Assembly (NCBI GenBank): GCA_963383645.1
Contig: OY726563.1
Coordinates: 34,750,331 to 34,814,330, forward strand
Length of the DNA stretch: 64,000 nucleotides
Direction of reading: 5' to 3'
Source of the DNA: Muscardinus avellanarius
Lineage: Eukaryota > Chordata > Mammalia > Rodentia > Gliridae
The stretch's first letter is position 1, and each line of letters begins with the position of its first letter. Of the stretch, positions 11,370 to 23,254 are shown piece by piece. Both the position numbers and the translations under genes were made by a program. Below the pieces are notes generated by a model, which made no database searches, had not been told where the DNA came from, and saw only the letters and a list, made by a program, of their open reading frames with translations.

Positions 11370-11549
11370 TTTTTTTAAAGGTGGTACTGGGGATGGAACC
11401 CAGGGCCCCCTCTACCTCTGGGCTATACTCCCAGACCCATTTTATATTTTATTTGGAAACAGGGTCTCTTAAGCCAGCTGAGGCTGGCTTCGAACCTGCG
11501 CGCTCCTCCTGTCTCAGCCTCCCAAGCGCGGGGATTACCACGCCCGGCT
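11370..11549 (-). mobile_element. Dimeric B1-ID SINE, short-left-arm form, with duplication
   Basis: Has gtctcttaagccagctgagg in place of the usual actaagttgctgagg. ttttgcttcttt occurs on both sides. The right arm is still normal, so it looks intermediate to the later subfamily with the altered right arm. Confidence 0.92.
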
Positions 11550-11585
11550 TGCTTTTGCTTCTTTATCCTTCTGTTTTTGGGGGTT

Positions 11586-11782
11586 GTAGTGCTGGGGAAC
11601 GAACCCAGGGGCATTCTACCTCTGAGCTACACCCCCGGCCCTATTTTATTTATCTTTTGTTTTGAAACAGGGTCTCAATAAGTTGCTGGAAGCTTTGCTA
11701 AGTTGTCGAGGCTGGCTTTGAACCTGTCCTGTTTCAGACTCTCAAGTACTGGGGTTACACATGTACATTACTATGCCCAGCT
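11586..11782 (-). mobile_element. Dimeric B1-ID SINE
   Basis: Both arms present; older, with a shortened B1 end. Confidence 0.88.
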
Positions 11783-11796
11783 TGCTTGATTTCTTA

Positions 11797-11799
11797 TAT

Positions 11800-11834
<35 letters not shown>

Positions 11835-12026
11835 TTGTGGTACTGGGGATGGAACCTAGGGGATTCTACCTCTGAGCTATATTCCCAGCCATATTTTTTG
11901 AAACAAGGTCTCACCGAGTTGCAAAGGGCCTCACTAGCTGAGGCTGTACACGAACCGCAAACTGCACTCCTCCTGTCTCACCCTCCAAAGTGCTGGGATT
12001 ACAAGTGTGCACCACCACGCCCAGCT
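11797..12026 (-). mobile_element. Dimeric B1-ID SINE with (TTTA)n tail
   Basis: The tail has grown into about ten TTTA units (11797-11835). Both arms follow. Confidence 0.9.
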
Positions 12027-12050
12027 CAGCTTGCTTCTTACTTTAAGTAA

Positions 12051-12252
12051 TTTTTTTGTGGTACTAGGAATTGAACCCAGGGGCACTCTGCTTTTGAGCT
12101 ACACCCCCAGTCCTTATTTTTTGTTTTGAAATAGGATCTCACTAGGTTGCTCAGAGTATCTCTATATGGCTGAGGCTGTCCTCAAACCTGCGATTCTCTT
12201 GTCTCAGCCTTCCACATACTTGGATTATGGGTGTGCACCACCATGCCTGGCT
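12051..12252 (-). mobile_element. Dimeric B1-ID SINE
   Basis: Both arms present. It carries gctcagagtatctctatatg in the B1 arm. Confidence 0.89.
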
Positions 12253-12279
12253 AGACCAATTCTTTGTTGTTGTTGTTTT

Positions 12280-12493
12280 TTTTATTGTGGTACTGAGGAT
12301 GGAACCCAGGGGCATTCTACCTCTAAGCTACCCTCCTCCCCCAGCCTTATTTTGTATCCTTTATTTTGAAACAGGGTCTCACTGAGTTGCAAAGGGCCTC
12401 ACTAAGCAGTAGCTGAGGCTGACTGCAAACCACGATCCTCCTGTCTCAGCCTCCTAAATGCTGGAATTACAGCGTGTGCCACCACGCCCAGCT
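12280..12493 (-). mobile_element. Dimeric B1-ID SINE with 14-base duplication
   Basis: The flanks ctagaccaattcttt and cttagaccaattcttt share tagaccaattcttt exactly. The target lies just past the end of the previous SINE. Confidence 0.94.
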
Positions 12494-12552
12494 TAGACCA
12501 ATTCTTTATATCGACAGTTCTGTACATTAGGATGAATTTTCTTTCTTTCTTT

Positions 12553-12975
12553 TTCAGTACTAGGGATAGAATCCAGGGGCATTCTACCTCTGAGCTACAC
12601 CCCAGCCCTATTTTTTCTTATTTTATTTACTTATTTATTTTTTGCGGGTCTGGGGATGGAACCCAGAGGCATTTGACCTCCGAGCTGCACCCCCTGCCCA
12701 ATTTTTATTCTTTATTTTGAAACATGATTTCACTGAGTTGCAGAGGGCCTTGCTAAATATCTGAGGCTGTCTACTAACCGTGATTCCCCGGTCTCAGCCT
12801 CCCAAATGCTGGGATTACAAGCGCCAAGCCTGGCTTGTTCTTTATTTTGAAACAGGGTCTCATTGAGTTGCAAAGGGACTCATTAAGTAGTAGCTGAGGC
12901 TGTCTTTGAACCGTGATCCTCCTGTCTCAGCCTCCCAAATGCTGGGATTATAAGCATGCGCCACCATGCCCAGCT
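12553..12975 (-). mobile_element. SINE split by a younger SINE
   Basis: Outer ID arm at 12553-12618, inner complete dimer at about 12619-12836, outer linker and B1 arm resuming at 12837-12975 (tgttctttattttgaaacag). Same orientation for both. Confidence 0.88.
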
Positions 12976-13522
12976 AGGATGAAATTTCATTACAGCTAAA
13001 AGCAGAATGCCTGATAAAATCTCTGAATTCCTTTGCTGACAGTGTAATCTCTTGTAAAGCAATGGTAACCACTAAGCAAATGGTTCTTTTGGACTTCATA
13101 ATAAACAAGATGGAAAAGTTGGCTGATGAAGAGAAGAAACCCGAAGACATGGTGACAGAAAGGAATGCTAGGCTTGGTCAGGCAGGGGATTTCAGAAAGC
13201 CCAGGGAAAAAAGCTGGCCATTTTCTCCTGATCAGAGAAACGAAGAGCTTGTGAGGTGTTATTTTCTGGACATGGGAACCTGACAATAATATTCTGACTA
13301 GAGAATCACAGATAGACCTAATCATAAGGAAATCTCAGTGGCTTTGCGAGGACCTTCTAAGGAACTCAGACTTCCTTTCCAATGAGCACTCACAGGCAGA
13401 GTAGAATAATCCCTTAAGGGTGACAAGGAAGGTCTAATGCTCAGAAGAGACCTTTGCTTAGGAAAACACTGAAGACAACAAGTGGGGGCAGTAGGCCCCA
13501 CTTCCTTATCCCCTCTTTTCTT
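12976..13522. other. Intronic DNA with no recognised feature
   Basis: Unique-looking. A 73-codon plus-strand frame at 13062-13283 is not recognised and has no splice context. Confidence 0.45.
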
Positions 13523-13636
13523 TTTTATTTGGAAACAAGGCTTCACGAAGTAGCTGAGGCTGACCACGAACCTGTGATCCTCCTGTCTTAGCTTCCCAAA
13601 TACTGGGATTACAAGCATGAACCACCATGCGCGGCA
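13523..13636 (-). mobile_element. B1 arm of a SINE
   Basis: Linker and short B1 arm only, ending accaccatgcgcggc. ID arm absent. Confidence 0.83.
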
Positions 13637-13689
13637 TCAGCTTCTTAAGTGATGCCTATTTGCCAGGTCTCATGATGAAAGAACTTTAG

Positions 13690-13830
13690 ACCCACTGGGT
13701 TTCAGGCTCAGAAGAGACCACCTTGGATGGTTAGTCTAATCCCCTTGTTTTGAAGCCTACAGAAGTGCAGTGATTTGCTCAAGTGGCAGGTTACTCAGGT
13801 GTGCTAATTCTCAGTCCTGTCTGAGGCTGC
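13690..13830 (-). mobile_element. Possible MIR relic
   Basis: taatccccttgttttgaagc, agtgatttgctcaagt and ggtgtgctaattctcagtcc follow the order seen in reverse-strand MIR. Divergence is high. Confidence 0.4.
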
Positions 13831-13948
13831 CGACAGGCAGGTGTGTTGGCGGGACCAGCGTGCACCTCCCAAGAGGAATCAGACTGGGGATAATGGAAGA
13901 TCAGCGATGCCCAGGTGCTTGCGGAACAGACCAAGCCAACCGTGGAAA

Positions 13949-14039
13949 ACAAAATTCTTTGTGTGTGTGTAGTTCGGGCAATTGAACCCAGGGGCATTCT
14001 AGCTCTGAGCTACACCCTCAGCCCTATTTCATTTTTTTT

Positions 14040-14090
<51 letters not shown>

Positions 14091-14312
14091 CTCTCTCTCT
14101 CTCAGAACTGGGGGTTGAACTCAGGGGCACTCTACTTCTGAGCTCCACCCCCGCCCTATTTTTTATTCTTTATTTTGAAACAGAATCTCACTGAGTTGCA
14201 GAGGGCCTCACTAAGTAGCTGAGGCTGTCCTCGAACCATGATCCTCCTGTCCTCAGCCTCCCAAACGGTGGGATTACAAGTGTGCGCCACCACGCCCGGC
14301 AACAAAATTCTT
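13949..14312 (-). mobile_element. Nest of two SINEs inside one 12-base duplication
   Basis: aacaaaattctt occurs at about 13950 and 14301. Between lie an ID arm (13963-14022), a long CTTT/CT tract, and a complete dimer (14105-14300). Either one copy carries a second ID arm or a second SINE landed in the tail of the first. Confidence 0.85.
14036..14104. repeat. (CTTT)n(CT)n microsatellite
   Basis: About 12 CTTT units followed by about 8 CT units, in the position of a SINE tail complement. Confidence 0.95.
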
Positions 14313-14549
14313 AAATGAATAATTTGATTCTTTGCCAGCATTTTGAGAGGCCTAATTTTCTGATTTGTTTATTTTCCCTCCCAGCAGAATTAAAGAACAT
14401 TGGCAAATTAAATACTCATGTCTACATGCTGTCTGTTAGCAAATATAGAACTAATGATACCGTGATAGCCTTAACAAGCCATTTCTTTGCTTTCCTAAAT
14501 TTACATTGAGTTTCAATGGCATCTATAGCTATCATTTAACACTGCAGAA

Positions 14550-14867
14550 ATTAAAAGTTGAGCGAGGCACGGTGGCGTGCGCTTGTAATCCTAGTACTTG
14601 GGGGGCTCCAATAGTAGGATCGCGGTTCGAGGACAGCCTCAGCTACTTAGTGAGGCCCTCTGCAACGTAGCGGGACCCTGTTTCAAAATAAAGAATAAAA
14701 AATGGGGCAGGAGGTTAAGTTCGCAGGTCAAATGTCCCTGGGTTCCATCCCCAGACCCCCCTCCCCACACAAAAAGAATAAAAAATAGGGCTGGGAGTAT
14801 AGCTCAGAGGTAGAATGCCCCTGGGTTTCATCCCCAGTACTACAACAAAAAGATATTAAAAGTTGAG
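14550..14867 (+). mobile_element. Trimeric SINE: B1 arm plus two ID arms, with 13-base duplication
   Basis: The exact direct repeat attaaaagttgag lies at 14550-14562 and 14855-14867. Between them are a B1 arm (from about 14563), the linker aaaataaagaataaaaaat, a first ID arm (gggttccatccccagacc), a second copy of the linker (agaataaaaaatagg) and a second ID arm (gtatagctcagaggtagaat, then gggtttcatccccagtac). The single duplication around the whole shows that it moved as one unit. Confidence 0.93.
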
Positions 14868-15117
14868 GCATATTACTTTTTATATTTAGATGATGTCGAC
14901 ACACCTCCTTGTGAGCCTGTTTGGGTTTGACTGCTAGGAGTTGAAAGAAACAAGCACTAAGGAATTTGGTTAATCACTGCTGATACCTTGGGTTAAGTGA
15001 CTTCTGCTGATACTGGCTGTGCATTTTTCCAAATAGTACTACTTTACACTTTACGATCAATGCTTCTAGATTATGCTTAACTAGTTCACTTTAAAGATGT
15101 CTTCCCTTCATTCTATT

Positions 15118-15580
15118 TATTTATTTATTTATTTTTGTACTGGGGATTGAACCCAGGCACATTCCACCTCTGAGCCATACTCCAACTCAGCCTTTTAAAA
15201 GTTTATTTTGCAACAGGACCTCAGGACATTGCTGAGGGTCTTGCTAAGTTGCTGAGCCTGGCCTTGAACCTGCAACCCTCCTGACTTAGCCTCTCAAGTA
15301 CTGGGATTACAAGTGTGAAGCTGGGCGTGGTGGCGCAGGCTTGCAATTCCAGCATTCTGGAGGCTGAGACAGGAGGATCATGATTCGCAGCCAGCCTCAG
15401 GTACTTAGTGAGGCCCTTCACAACTCACTGAGACCCTGTTTCAAAATAAAGAATAAAAAATAGGGTTAGGGGTGTAGCTCAGAGGTTGAATCCCCCTGGG
15501 TTCCACCCCCAGACCCGCAAACAAACAAACAAACAAACAAACAAAAAACCAAAAACACCAAAAAAACAAGTGTGGGCCAG
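15118..15580 (-). mobile_element. Minus SINE with a plus SINE inserted near its B1 end
   Basis: The outer minus copy (from about 15118, with (TTTA)n tail) runs to 15318. A complete plus copy sits at 15319-15525 with a (CAAA)n tail to about 15555. acaagtgtg flanks the inner copy, and the outer copy resumes as gggccagcatacc. The two are in opposite orientation with no spacer. Confidence 0.9.
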
Positions 15581-15637
15581 CATACCAGGTTTATTTCTTC
15601 CCTTTATTTTTTATTATTTTTTTACTTATTTATTTAC

Positions 15638-15785
15638 TTTTTGTGGTATTGGGGATGGAACCCAGGGGCATTCTACCTCCAAGCTACAACCCCAGCCCTA
15701 TTTTTATTCTTTATTTTGAAACATGGTCTCACTGAGTTGGCAAAGGACCTAAGTAGTTGCTGAGGTTGTGAACTGCAATTCCGTT
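15638..15785 (-). mobile_element. Dimeric SINE lacking the B1 start
   Basis: ID arm, linker and part of the B1 arm; stops after gttgtgaactgcaattcc. Confidence 0.85.
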
Positions 15786-15826
15786 TATAAAACAAAACAA
15801 AAAAGCTACTATAAATCTCATTCTAA

Positions 15827-16050
15827 AGCCGGGCGTGGTGGCGCACGCTTGTAATCCCAGCGTTTGGGAGGCTGAGTCAGGAGGATCGCACAGGTTCGAA
15901 GCCAGCCTCAGCTACTGAGTGAGGCTCTCGGCAACTTAGTGAGACCCTGTTTCCAAATAAAGTATAAAATAGGTCTGGGAGTATAGCCTGGAGGTAGAAA
16001 AACCCCTGGGCTCCACCCCTAGTGCTAAAAAAAAAAAGAAAAAGAAAAAA
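15827..16050 (+). mobile_element. Dimeric B1-ID SINE
   Basis: Well kept: gccgggcgtggtggcgcacg, left-arm B box caggttcgaagccagcc, linker ataaagtataaaatagg, right arm and an A-rich tail. Confidence 0.94.
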
Positions 16051-16149
16051 CTTATACTAGTAGGCAATAAGAAACACAATATTCTATTGGAAATAAAAAT
16101 GTGGTACAATATAACTAATGTAGAGGAAAAGACTTCCCCATCTACACCA

Positions 16150-16364
16150 TTTTTTTGTGTGTGTGGTGCTGGGGATGGAACCCAGGGACATTCTACTTCT
16201 GAGCTACACCCTCAGCCCCATTTTTTATTCTTTATTTTGAAACAGGGTCTCACTAAGTTGCAGAGAGCCACCCTTACTAAGTAGCTGAGGCTGGTGGTGA
16301 ACCCAGATCCTCTGGTCTCAGCCTCCCAAGTCCTGGGATTACAAGCGTGCACCACCACACCCGG
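16150..16364 (-). mobile_element. Dimeric B1-ID SINE
   Basis: Full length, with an insertion cacccttactaag in the B1 arm. Flanks ctacaccattt and cttcaccattt are a probable duplication. Confidence 0.92.
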
Positions 16365-16669
16365 CCTAACTTCACCATTTAAACAACCCAGTGGCCTCGC
16401 ACGTTTACTCATTCACTGCGGCATACGGCACTGCCGAATGTTTACTTTTAATCTGATTGAGAAGTGAGAGTTTCTAAATCCTATTTCCTACTGGATGCTA
16501 ATTCTGTGCTAACATTCACCAGGGAAAGAAGCAATTTCAGATGTGTCAGAGACATTATGATCTCCAATTGCATAGGTATGTTTGGATTCTCTTGGTCCTT
16601 TTGGTCACATGTTTGATTTCTGGAGTTATTTCTGAAATCTTGGAAACTGATAATGCCAATGTCACATCT
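16365..16669. other. Intronic DNA with no recognised feature
   Basis: Nothing recognised in about 300 bases. Confidence 0.5.
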
Positions 16670-16894
16670 TTTTTTTTTTCTTTTCTTTTTGTGTGATACT
16701 GGGGATTGAACCCAGGGGGCATTCTACCTCTGAACTACATACACTCCCAGCCCTATTTTATTCTTTTATTTGAAAACAGGATCTCACTAGGTTGTACAGG
16801 GCCTCACTAAGTTGCTAAGGCTGGCGGCAAACCTGTGATCCTCCCGGCTTAGCGCCTCAAGTACTGGGATTACAGACATGTACCACCTCGCCTT
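16670..16894 (-). mobile_element. Dimeric B1-ID SINE
   Basis: Both arms present; an extra tacatacactc lies in the ID arm. Confidence 0.9.
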
Positions 16895-17300
16895 TTAGCT
16901 TAAGCGATATCCTGTTGACACATCTGGGAATCCTGTTGTAATAACAGATCGTGTCTTTTTGATATTCATCTCAGTTTGTAACAAAACAAGTGAACATTTT
17001 GACTTAAGTTGCACACAAGCTTCCATATAGACAAACGTACCATGAAGGGAAGGCCAAGATAATGTCCTTGGTCTCTAAGGAGCAGGGAAATGTCACGAAG
17101 GAAGGCTAGTCACAGAAACTGACTAAACCAAGTTAGTACACATGTCATGTGTGTACTAACCAACCACAGAACCATTTGCAGCATGCAAGGTATTCATCTT
17201 TGCCCTTAGATATAATGTCCAGGGGCCAGGGAGGAGTGGAAAGGGAGGGTTATCTGTACATAAGCCAATCCTAGACAGGAAATTAAAACTCCTGGGGACT
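16895..17300. other. Intronic DNA with no recognised feature
   Basis: A short inverted pair (agttagtacacatgtc and gtgtgtactaacca, 17131-17165) could form a small hairpin. Nothing else recognised. Confidence 0.5.
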
Positions 17301-17531
17301 CAGCAAATTCTTTTTTTTTTTTTTTTTTTTTGGTGGCACTAGGGTTCCTGGAAGCCCTTCTACCTCCGGGTTACACTCTTAGACCTATTTTTATACTTTT
17401 TAAATTTGGAAACAGAGTCTCTTAAGCCAGCGCACACGGCTGGCTTCGAACCTGCGCGATCCCCCTGTCTCTGCCTCCCAAGCGCGGGGATTACAAGCGT
17501 GCGCCACCACGCCCGGCTATCAGCAAATTCT
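17301..17531 (-). mobile_element. Altered-right-arm SINE inside an L1 tail
   Basis: The duplication cagcaaattcttttttt occurs before the SINE (17302) and after it (17521). After the second copy comes the 3' end of an L1, so the SINE entered the border of the L1 poly(T). It belongs to the subfamily reading gttcctggaagcccttctac. Confidence 0.94.
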
Positions 17532-17895
17532 TTTTTTTTTTAATTTTTTTATTGGTGCATTATATTCATACAACTTATTGGGGTAAAAAACTTGTGTGTA
17601 CAAACATGTACTCATCACTGATTTAACCCCTACCCAAATCCCACCCCATTCCCTCCCTGTCCCTCCCTCCCTTGTTTGGCTTAGTGATTGACTTCGATAT
17701 GTTTAAGTACATTGTGAGCTTTAGAGATTTTCCTCTTCCCACCTCTTTTCTCCTCCTTTAGGTTGTCTTGTTTGCTCCTCTTTTCTCCCTAACTCTCACA
17801 TATTAGGGAAAGCATCTGATTTCTTATTTTTTGTGCCTGACTAATCTCACTTAGCATAATGTCCTCCAGTTCCATCCATTTCCCTGAAGTAGACT
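17532..17895 (-). mobile_element. LINE-1 3' end (3'UTR), 5'-truncated
   Basis: Complement of an L1 tail: attttttattggtgcattat, a pyrimidine-rich stretch at about 17632-17680, and taatctcacttagcataatg with the end of ORF2. The same 3' end occurs at 56700-56815 in plus orientation and at 60040-60200, so it is one L1 family. Confidence 0.9.
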
Positions 17896-18021
17896 TAATG
17901 TGTTGACTTTCTTTAGTCCCAGAGGATACTATTTCCAAATAGCATGTTTGTCTTATAAACTACAGCTCTGTAAAATATCTGGCAAATACTCAATATATTA
18001 ATTGGAGATAGGAGTTTCTTA

Positions 18022-18579
<558 letters not shown>

Positions 18580-18763
18580 AATTTTTTTGTGGTACTGGGC
18601 ATTGAACCCAGGGGCATTCTACTTCTTATTTTTATTTTGAAACAGAGTCTCACTAAGTTGCAGAGGGTCTCGCTAAATTGATGTGGGTGGTCTCCAACTT
18701 GCAATCCTCCTGACTCAGCCTCTCAAATACTGCAATTACAAGCATGTGCCACCATGCCTGGCT
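18580..18763 (-). mobile_element. Dimeric B1-ID SINE
   Basis: The ID arm is shortened by about 25 bases (cattctacttcttattttt). The B1 arm is complete. Confidence 0.88.
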
Positions 18764-19106
18764 AGATTTGAAAATTTTGTCTCCTAATTCTAATATATAA
18801 AGTGGCCTTCAAGACCTGAAGTAGGTGCCTGACTCAAGGCCTTTAAAACAATGACAACAACAGTTTCTGCGGCACTTTTCATTTTTTCCAGCAGGAAGAA
18901 GATTGCTCCCAAGAACTTAGCCTGTCATTATGGGAAAGAGGAAGCAAATGTACTTTTTCCATTGTCACTTCTCAGGATCCATCCAGAAGGCTTATTCTAG
19001 ATCCTGGTAGAACAGGATTTTTCTGTAGATGATCTCACTGGGTAGAAGGAGTCTGGAATCTACCTAGATATCTTTTGATAAGTGACCATAATATATGGCA
19101 ATACTC
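18764..19106. other. Intronic DNA with no recognised feature
   Basis: No repeat or exon recognised. Confidence 0.5.
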
Positions 19107-19107
19107 A

Positions 19108-19350
19108 AGAAGCTATTTTCGCCGGGCGTGGTGGCGCACGCTTGTAATCCCTGCACTTGGGAGGCTGAGACAGGAGGATCGCCAGGTTCGAAGCCAGCCT
19201 CAGCTACTTAGTGAGGCTCTCAACAACTTAGTGAGACCCTGTTTCCAAATAAATATAAAAAAAAGGTCTGGGAGTGTAGCCCGGAGGTAGAAAGCCTCTG
19301 TGTTCCACCCCCAGTACCACCAAAAAAAAAAAAAAAAAGAAGCTATTTTC
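19108..19350 (+). mobile_element. Dimeric B1-ID SINE with 13-base duplication
   Basis: Well-kept sense copy (19121-19337) between two exact copies of agaagctattttc. The right arm is normal (gtagcccggaggtagaaagc). Confidence 0.96.
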
Positions 19351-19376
19351 CAAAATATAAATCTTGGTAAGAGCCT

Positions 19377-19417
<41 letters not shown>

Positions 19418-19431
19418 CAGCAGCATCAGCA
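19377..19431. repeat. (CAG)n trinucleotide repeat
   Basis: About 13 pure AGC/CAG units (19377-19415), then two interrupted blocks (atcagcagcatcagc). On the CASK coding strand it reads CTG. It lies in the intron between the SH3 and hook exons, not next to a SINE tail. Confidence 0.95.
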
Positions 19432-19659
19432 TGATTTAGAACTCGCTTTCCTCTGGCTTCTGCTCATCTGTTTCTTGAAGATCAGATGGAAGCCCGTGCC
19501 AGATGGAAGGCTGAGCTTCTCTGGGCCCACGTTTCCGCATGTGTGAAACAGTGCATCTGAAGTCCGCATCAGTTCTAGCGTTCTAAATTGAAGAGTATTT
19601 TTGGGAAACATGGGAGAGCTGGAAGAGGCGATAGAGCAAAAGAGATGAACTGAGAAAGC

Positions 19660-20095
19660 TTTTTTTTTTTGGTGCTGGGGATTGAACCCTTGGGCAATCT
19701 TCCTTGAGCTATAACCCCAGCTCTATTTTGGCATTTATTTATTTATTTTTGTATGTGGTACTAGGGATTGAATCCAGGGGCATTCTACCTCCGAGCTACA
19801 CCCCCAGCCCGTTTTTTTAATTTTTAATTTTGAGACAGGGTCTCACTAAGTTGTGGAGGGCCTAAGTAGCTGAGGCTGGCCACGAACCAGGATCCTCCTG
19901 TCTCAGCTTCCCAAGTACTGGGATTACAAGTGTGTGCCGCCATGCCAGGTTAGTTTTTATTTAGAAATAGGGTCTCTTGAGTTGTGGAGGACCTTCTAAA
20001 TTGCTGAGGTTGGCTGTGAACCTGTAATCCTCCTGTCTCAGCCTCCCAAGTACTGGGGTAACAGGCAGGGGCCACTGTGCCTGGCCGAGCAAGCT
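19660..20095 (-). mobile_element. SINE split by a younger SINE
   Basis: Outer ID arm at 19660-19730, a complete inner dimer at 19735-19952, and the outer linker and B1 arm at 19955-20095 (tttttatttagaaataggg). All minus. Confidence 0.88.
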
Positions 20096-20483
20096 CTTAA
20101 GTAGAGAAAAATGGGTGATTGAGCCATTATAAATATCTAGGGACTCGGTGTCTTTGGTCCTTTTAACTAGGTTTAAGTTTTCTTTTTCTTCTTTTTGTAG
20201 GGGCTGGCAGACTGTCTATGGTTATTATTTTTTGTCACATGAAACAAAATTCAGATATTCAGTTATCTCTTTTGCACTAGATTTCTGGCAGATATTTCCC
20301 AAGTACTGACAATGGCAAGACCTTGAATTTTTTTTAAAAAAGTTCCACTATGCAAATTCTTACAATGGTAGCAAAAATAGATTCTAACAAAATATAAACT
20401 GTTCCATGTCTCTTAGTTAAAAACAGAGACTAAAAATCCCTGTGTGACTTTGGCTTGCTTTTAGAGGTTAAAGTAAGTTCCCT
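20096..20483. other. Intronic DNA with no recognised feature
   Basis: AT-rich; nothing recognised. Confidence 0.5.
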
Positions 20484-20562
20484 TTTTTGGTGCTGAGGAT
20501 CGAGCCCAGGGCTCTATGCATGCCAGGAAGGGCTTTACCACTGGGCGAATCCCCAGCTCAGA
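20484..20562 (-). mobile_element. ID-type monomer SINE
   Basis: ggtgctgaggatcgagccca, tgcatgccaggaagggctt and taccactgggcgaatcccca match the classic rodent ID layout. Confidence 0.8.
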
Positions 20563-20565
20563 AAA

Positions 20566-20731
20566 GTTTTTTTTGTGTGTGTGCTGGGGATGGAACTCAG
20601 CCTTTTATACTTTTTTTTAAATTGTGAAACAGGGTCTCACTAAGTTGCTGAGGCTGGCCCTGAGCCTGCGATCTTCCTGTCTCAGCCTCCAAAATACTGG
20701 GGTTACAGGCACGGGCCTCCATACCCTGCTA
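20566..20731 (-). mobile_element. Dimeric SINE with shortened ID arm
   Basis: Right arm cut to gctggggatggaactcag; the B1 arm is complete. It lies directly beside the ID monomer. Confidence 0.85.
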
Positions 20732-20971
20732 GAAAAGGCAGTTTTAAAGAATTGGTAAGGTAAAGAACAAAGCTTCTGATGTCCTTTCCTCCCAAGAGTG
20801 AAACATGTTTTATCTTTAAATATCCCAAGTGACAATGAATCAGGGTATTTAAGATTTCTGCTGGTGCTGGGGTGGGATGGACATGAAAGCATACAGAGAG
20901 ATAAGGAGAAAGTTGCTTGCTTGCTCGCTTCCTTCCTTCCTCTCTCCCTCTCTTCCTCTTTTCCTTTTTTC

Positions 20972-21166
20972 TTTCTGCTGGGGATTGAACCCAGGAGCAT
21001 TCTACCTCTAAGCTATACCCCAGCCCTTTTCCCTTTGAAATAGGCAGGGTCTCACTAGGTAGCTGAGAGTCTTGCTAAGATGCTGAGGCTGGTCTCAAAC
21101 CGGCCATCCTCTTGTTTCAGCCTCCCAAGTACTGGGACTACAGGTGTGCACCACCACACCTGGCTA
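20972..21166 (-). mobile_element. Dimeric B1-ID SINE
   Basis: Both arms present, after a CTTCC-rich tract (20926-20960). Confidence 0.9.
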
Positions 21167-21378
21167 AGAACATATCATCCTATAAAAGGACTGCGACAGC
21201 TTGTAGGAATGCAGGGCTCTGCCGAGGTGACCTGAAGCCCGTCACTCAACCTCTCTTCAGATCTTCCTTTATACATAAAATACAGAGCTGACTGTAGCTA
21301 GTAACCCTCTAGGTGCTATGGATTGAGAATTCTTGGGTGACTGATTTGGATTCTGTTTGGCTAGCAAAGCAAGGCCTA

Positions 21379-21666
<288 letters not shown>

Positions 21667-23254
21667 CTAGAAAACAGGAGTTTGTAAGAACGGAGGCCGT
21701 AGCGATGTGAAGAAAGACAGTGAGCTCTAAACTAATATTCAAGCACGCACGCCAACACTGACAATACAAACAGGACGTCGATGGGAAAGCGAAACGATGC
21801 ATGGAAACATGACACAAAAACTTCCTATGCCACTGGACACGGTATGCTGCCTCGGGTGCGCACATGTGCAAAACCTGCCTGTTTTTAATGGAACACTTAC
21901 AATGCTTGTCTAATTGAAATAGAGACTTAATTTCTGCTTTTAGTGGAACAGAATAGGTCTACCAGGTTTTAAACTTGCAGTGGTGATGTTGATGTTTCGG
22001 ACAAGTTGTCATGACCATATGGCAGTCTTTAAGCCACACAGACTAGCTGTCAGGGAAGGTTTTAGCCCTAAAACAGCACACCATATAAAACCAGCCAGAA
22101 TTCTGGGTTGGTAGCTTATAAAATGCTTTCATGACAACTGGCAGTATGTCTACACACTGCTGATAAACTTAAATGGAACTCAGACACTTTTTTTTACAGT
22201 CAAAAAAGCTTAATTTCTCTAAAAGGATTTAGGTTTTATAATTGTGTTTGACTCTCTTGAGAAAATAAAGACGAATTTGAGCCCTAGCTTTGCTAATGTA
22301 ATACTTAGAAACAGCACGGAGCTTTAAGACATACATCGCTCAACGTTCTGAGTTTTATGATATATGCATTTACTTAGGAAACACATTAGCAATTCAAGGG
22401 GTTATAATATGGCAGCATTTTATGAATGACTGGATTTCTATGTGCCTTAAAAGAAGGTACTGTATATCTGATACTATGCAGTCTTAAGACTAAACTGTGG
22501 ATGGGGTCTGTCAAGGGCTAATTTATGCAACTCTTAACTCAAAGTCTAATTCTTTTTTAACAAGACATTTCAATTAGAAAATTCCATAAAATTCTATATC
22601 TTGAAATTAAATTTGAAGATTAATGTTTAGGTCACTGTAAAACCAACCTGAAAGCTTAGGAAGCATTGTATGAATTTTCTTGTTTATTTTTTAGCAACGT
22701 AGCCTTTAAAATGAACGAATCCCTGCATTTGTGCCTAAAGTCATACTTTCAAAGTGCCGGCAATTTGCAGGTCACTTATGAGTACTGCACAACACTCAAC
22801 CTTTTTATTCTTATTCTTCCTTGTAAATGCTTCCAGAAATACACATGCAAATCCCAATTGAAGAAAAAACTTTCAAGTTCAGAAAATTACTTAAAAATGC
22901 TCATCGGCCTGTACTTTTTAGTTATTTTTAGAATGCTATGAATTCTGTAACCTTTACAATTCTTTTCCACCCCAGAGGCAGGACCATTAAGAGCCTCAAA
23001 GGCTGAACTCTTAATCACTGACACAAAATGATCAGGTTGAAATTACAATAACCATCACAGCTACAGAGATGTGAGGAGAAAAATCTTCATAGAGAATTAG
23101 TCATGTGTAATATGTTAAAATGAAATGGTACAAGCTTCTCAACGCTCAAATGTTATGGTCCAAAATGCAGACATCATGGGATGGAAAGGGTTAATAAAGG
23201 ATTGGCTATTAGCAGCTCGGTTTAGAGAAATTGCTATAGATGATAGCTATTCAC
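21667..23254. other. CASK intron between the 36-base exon and the SH3 exon
   Basis: About 1.6 kb without any SINE or L1, in sharp contrast to the rest. No additional exon with a convincing frame was seen. Confidence 0.6.
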
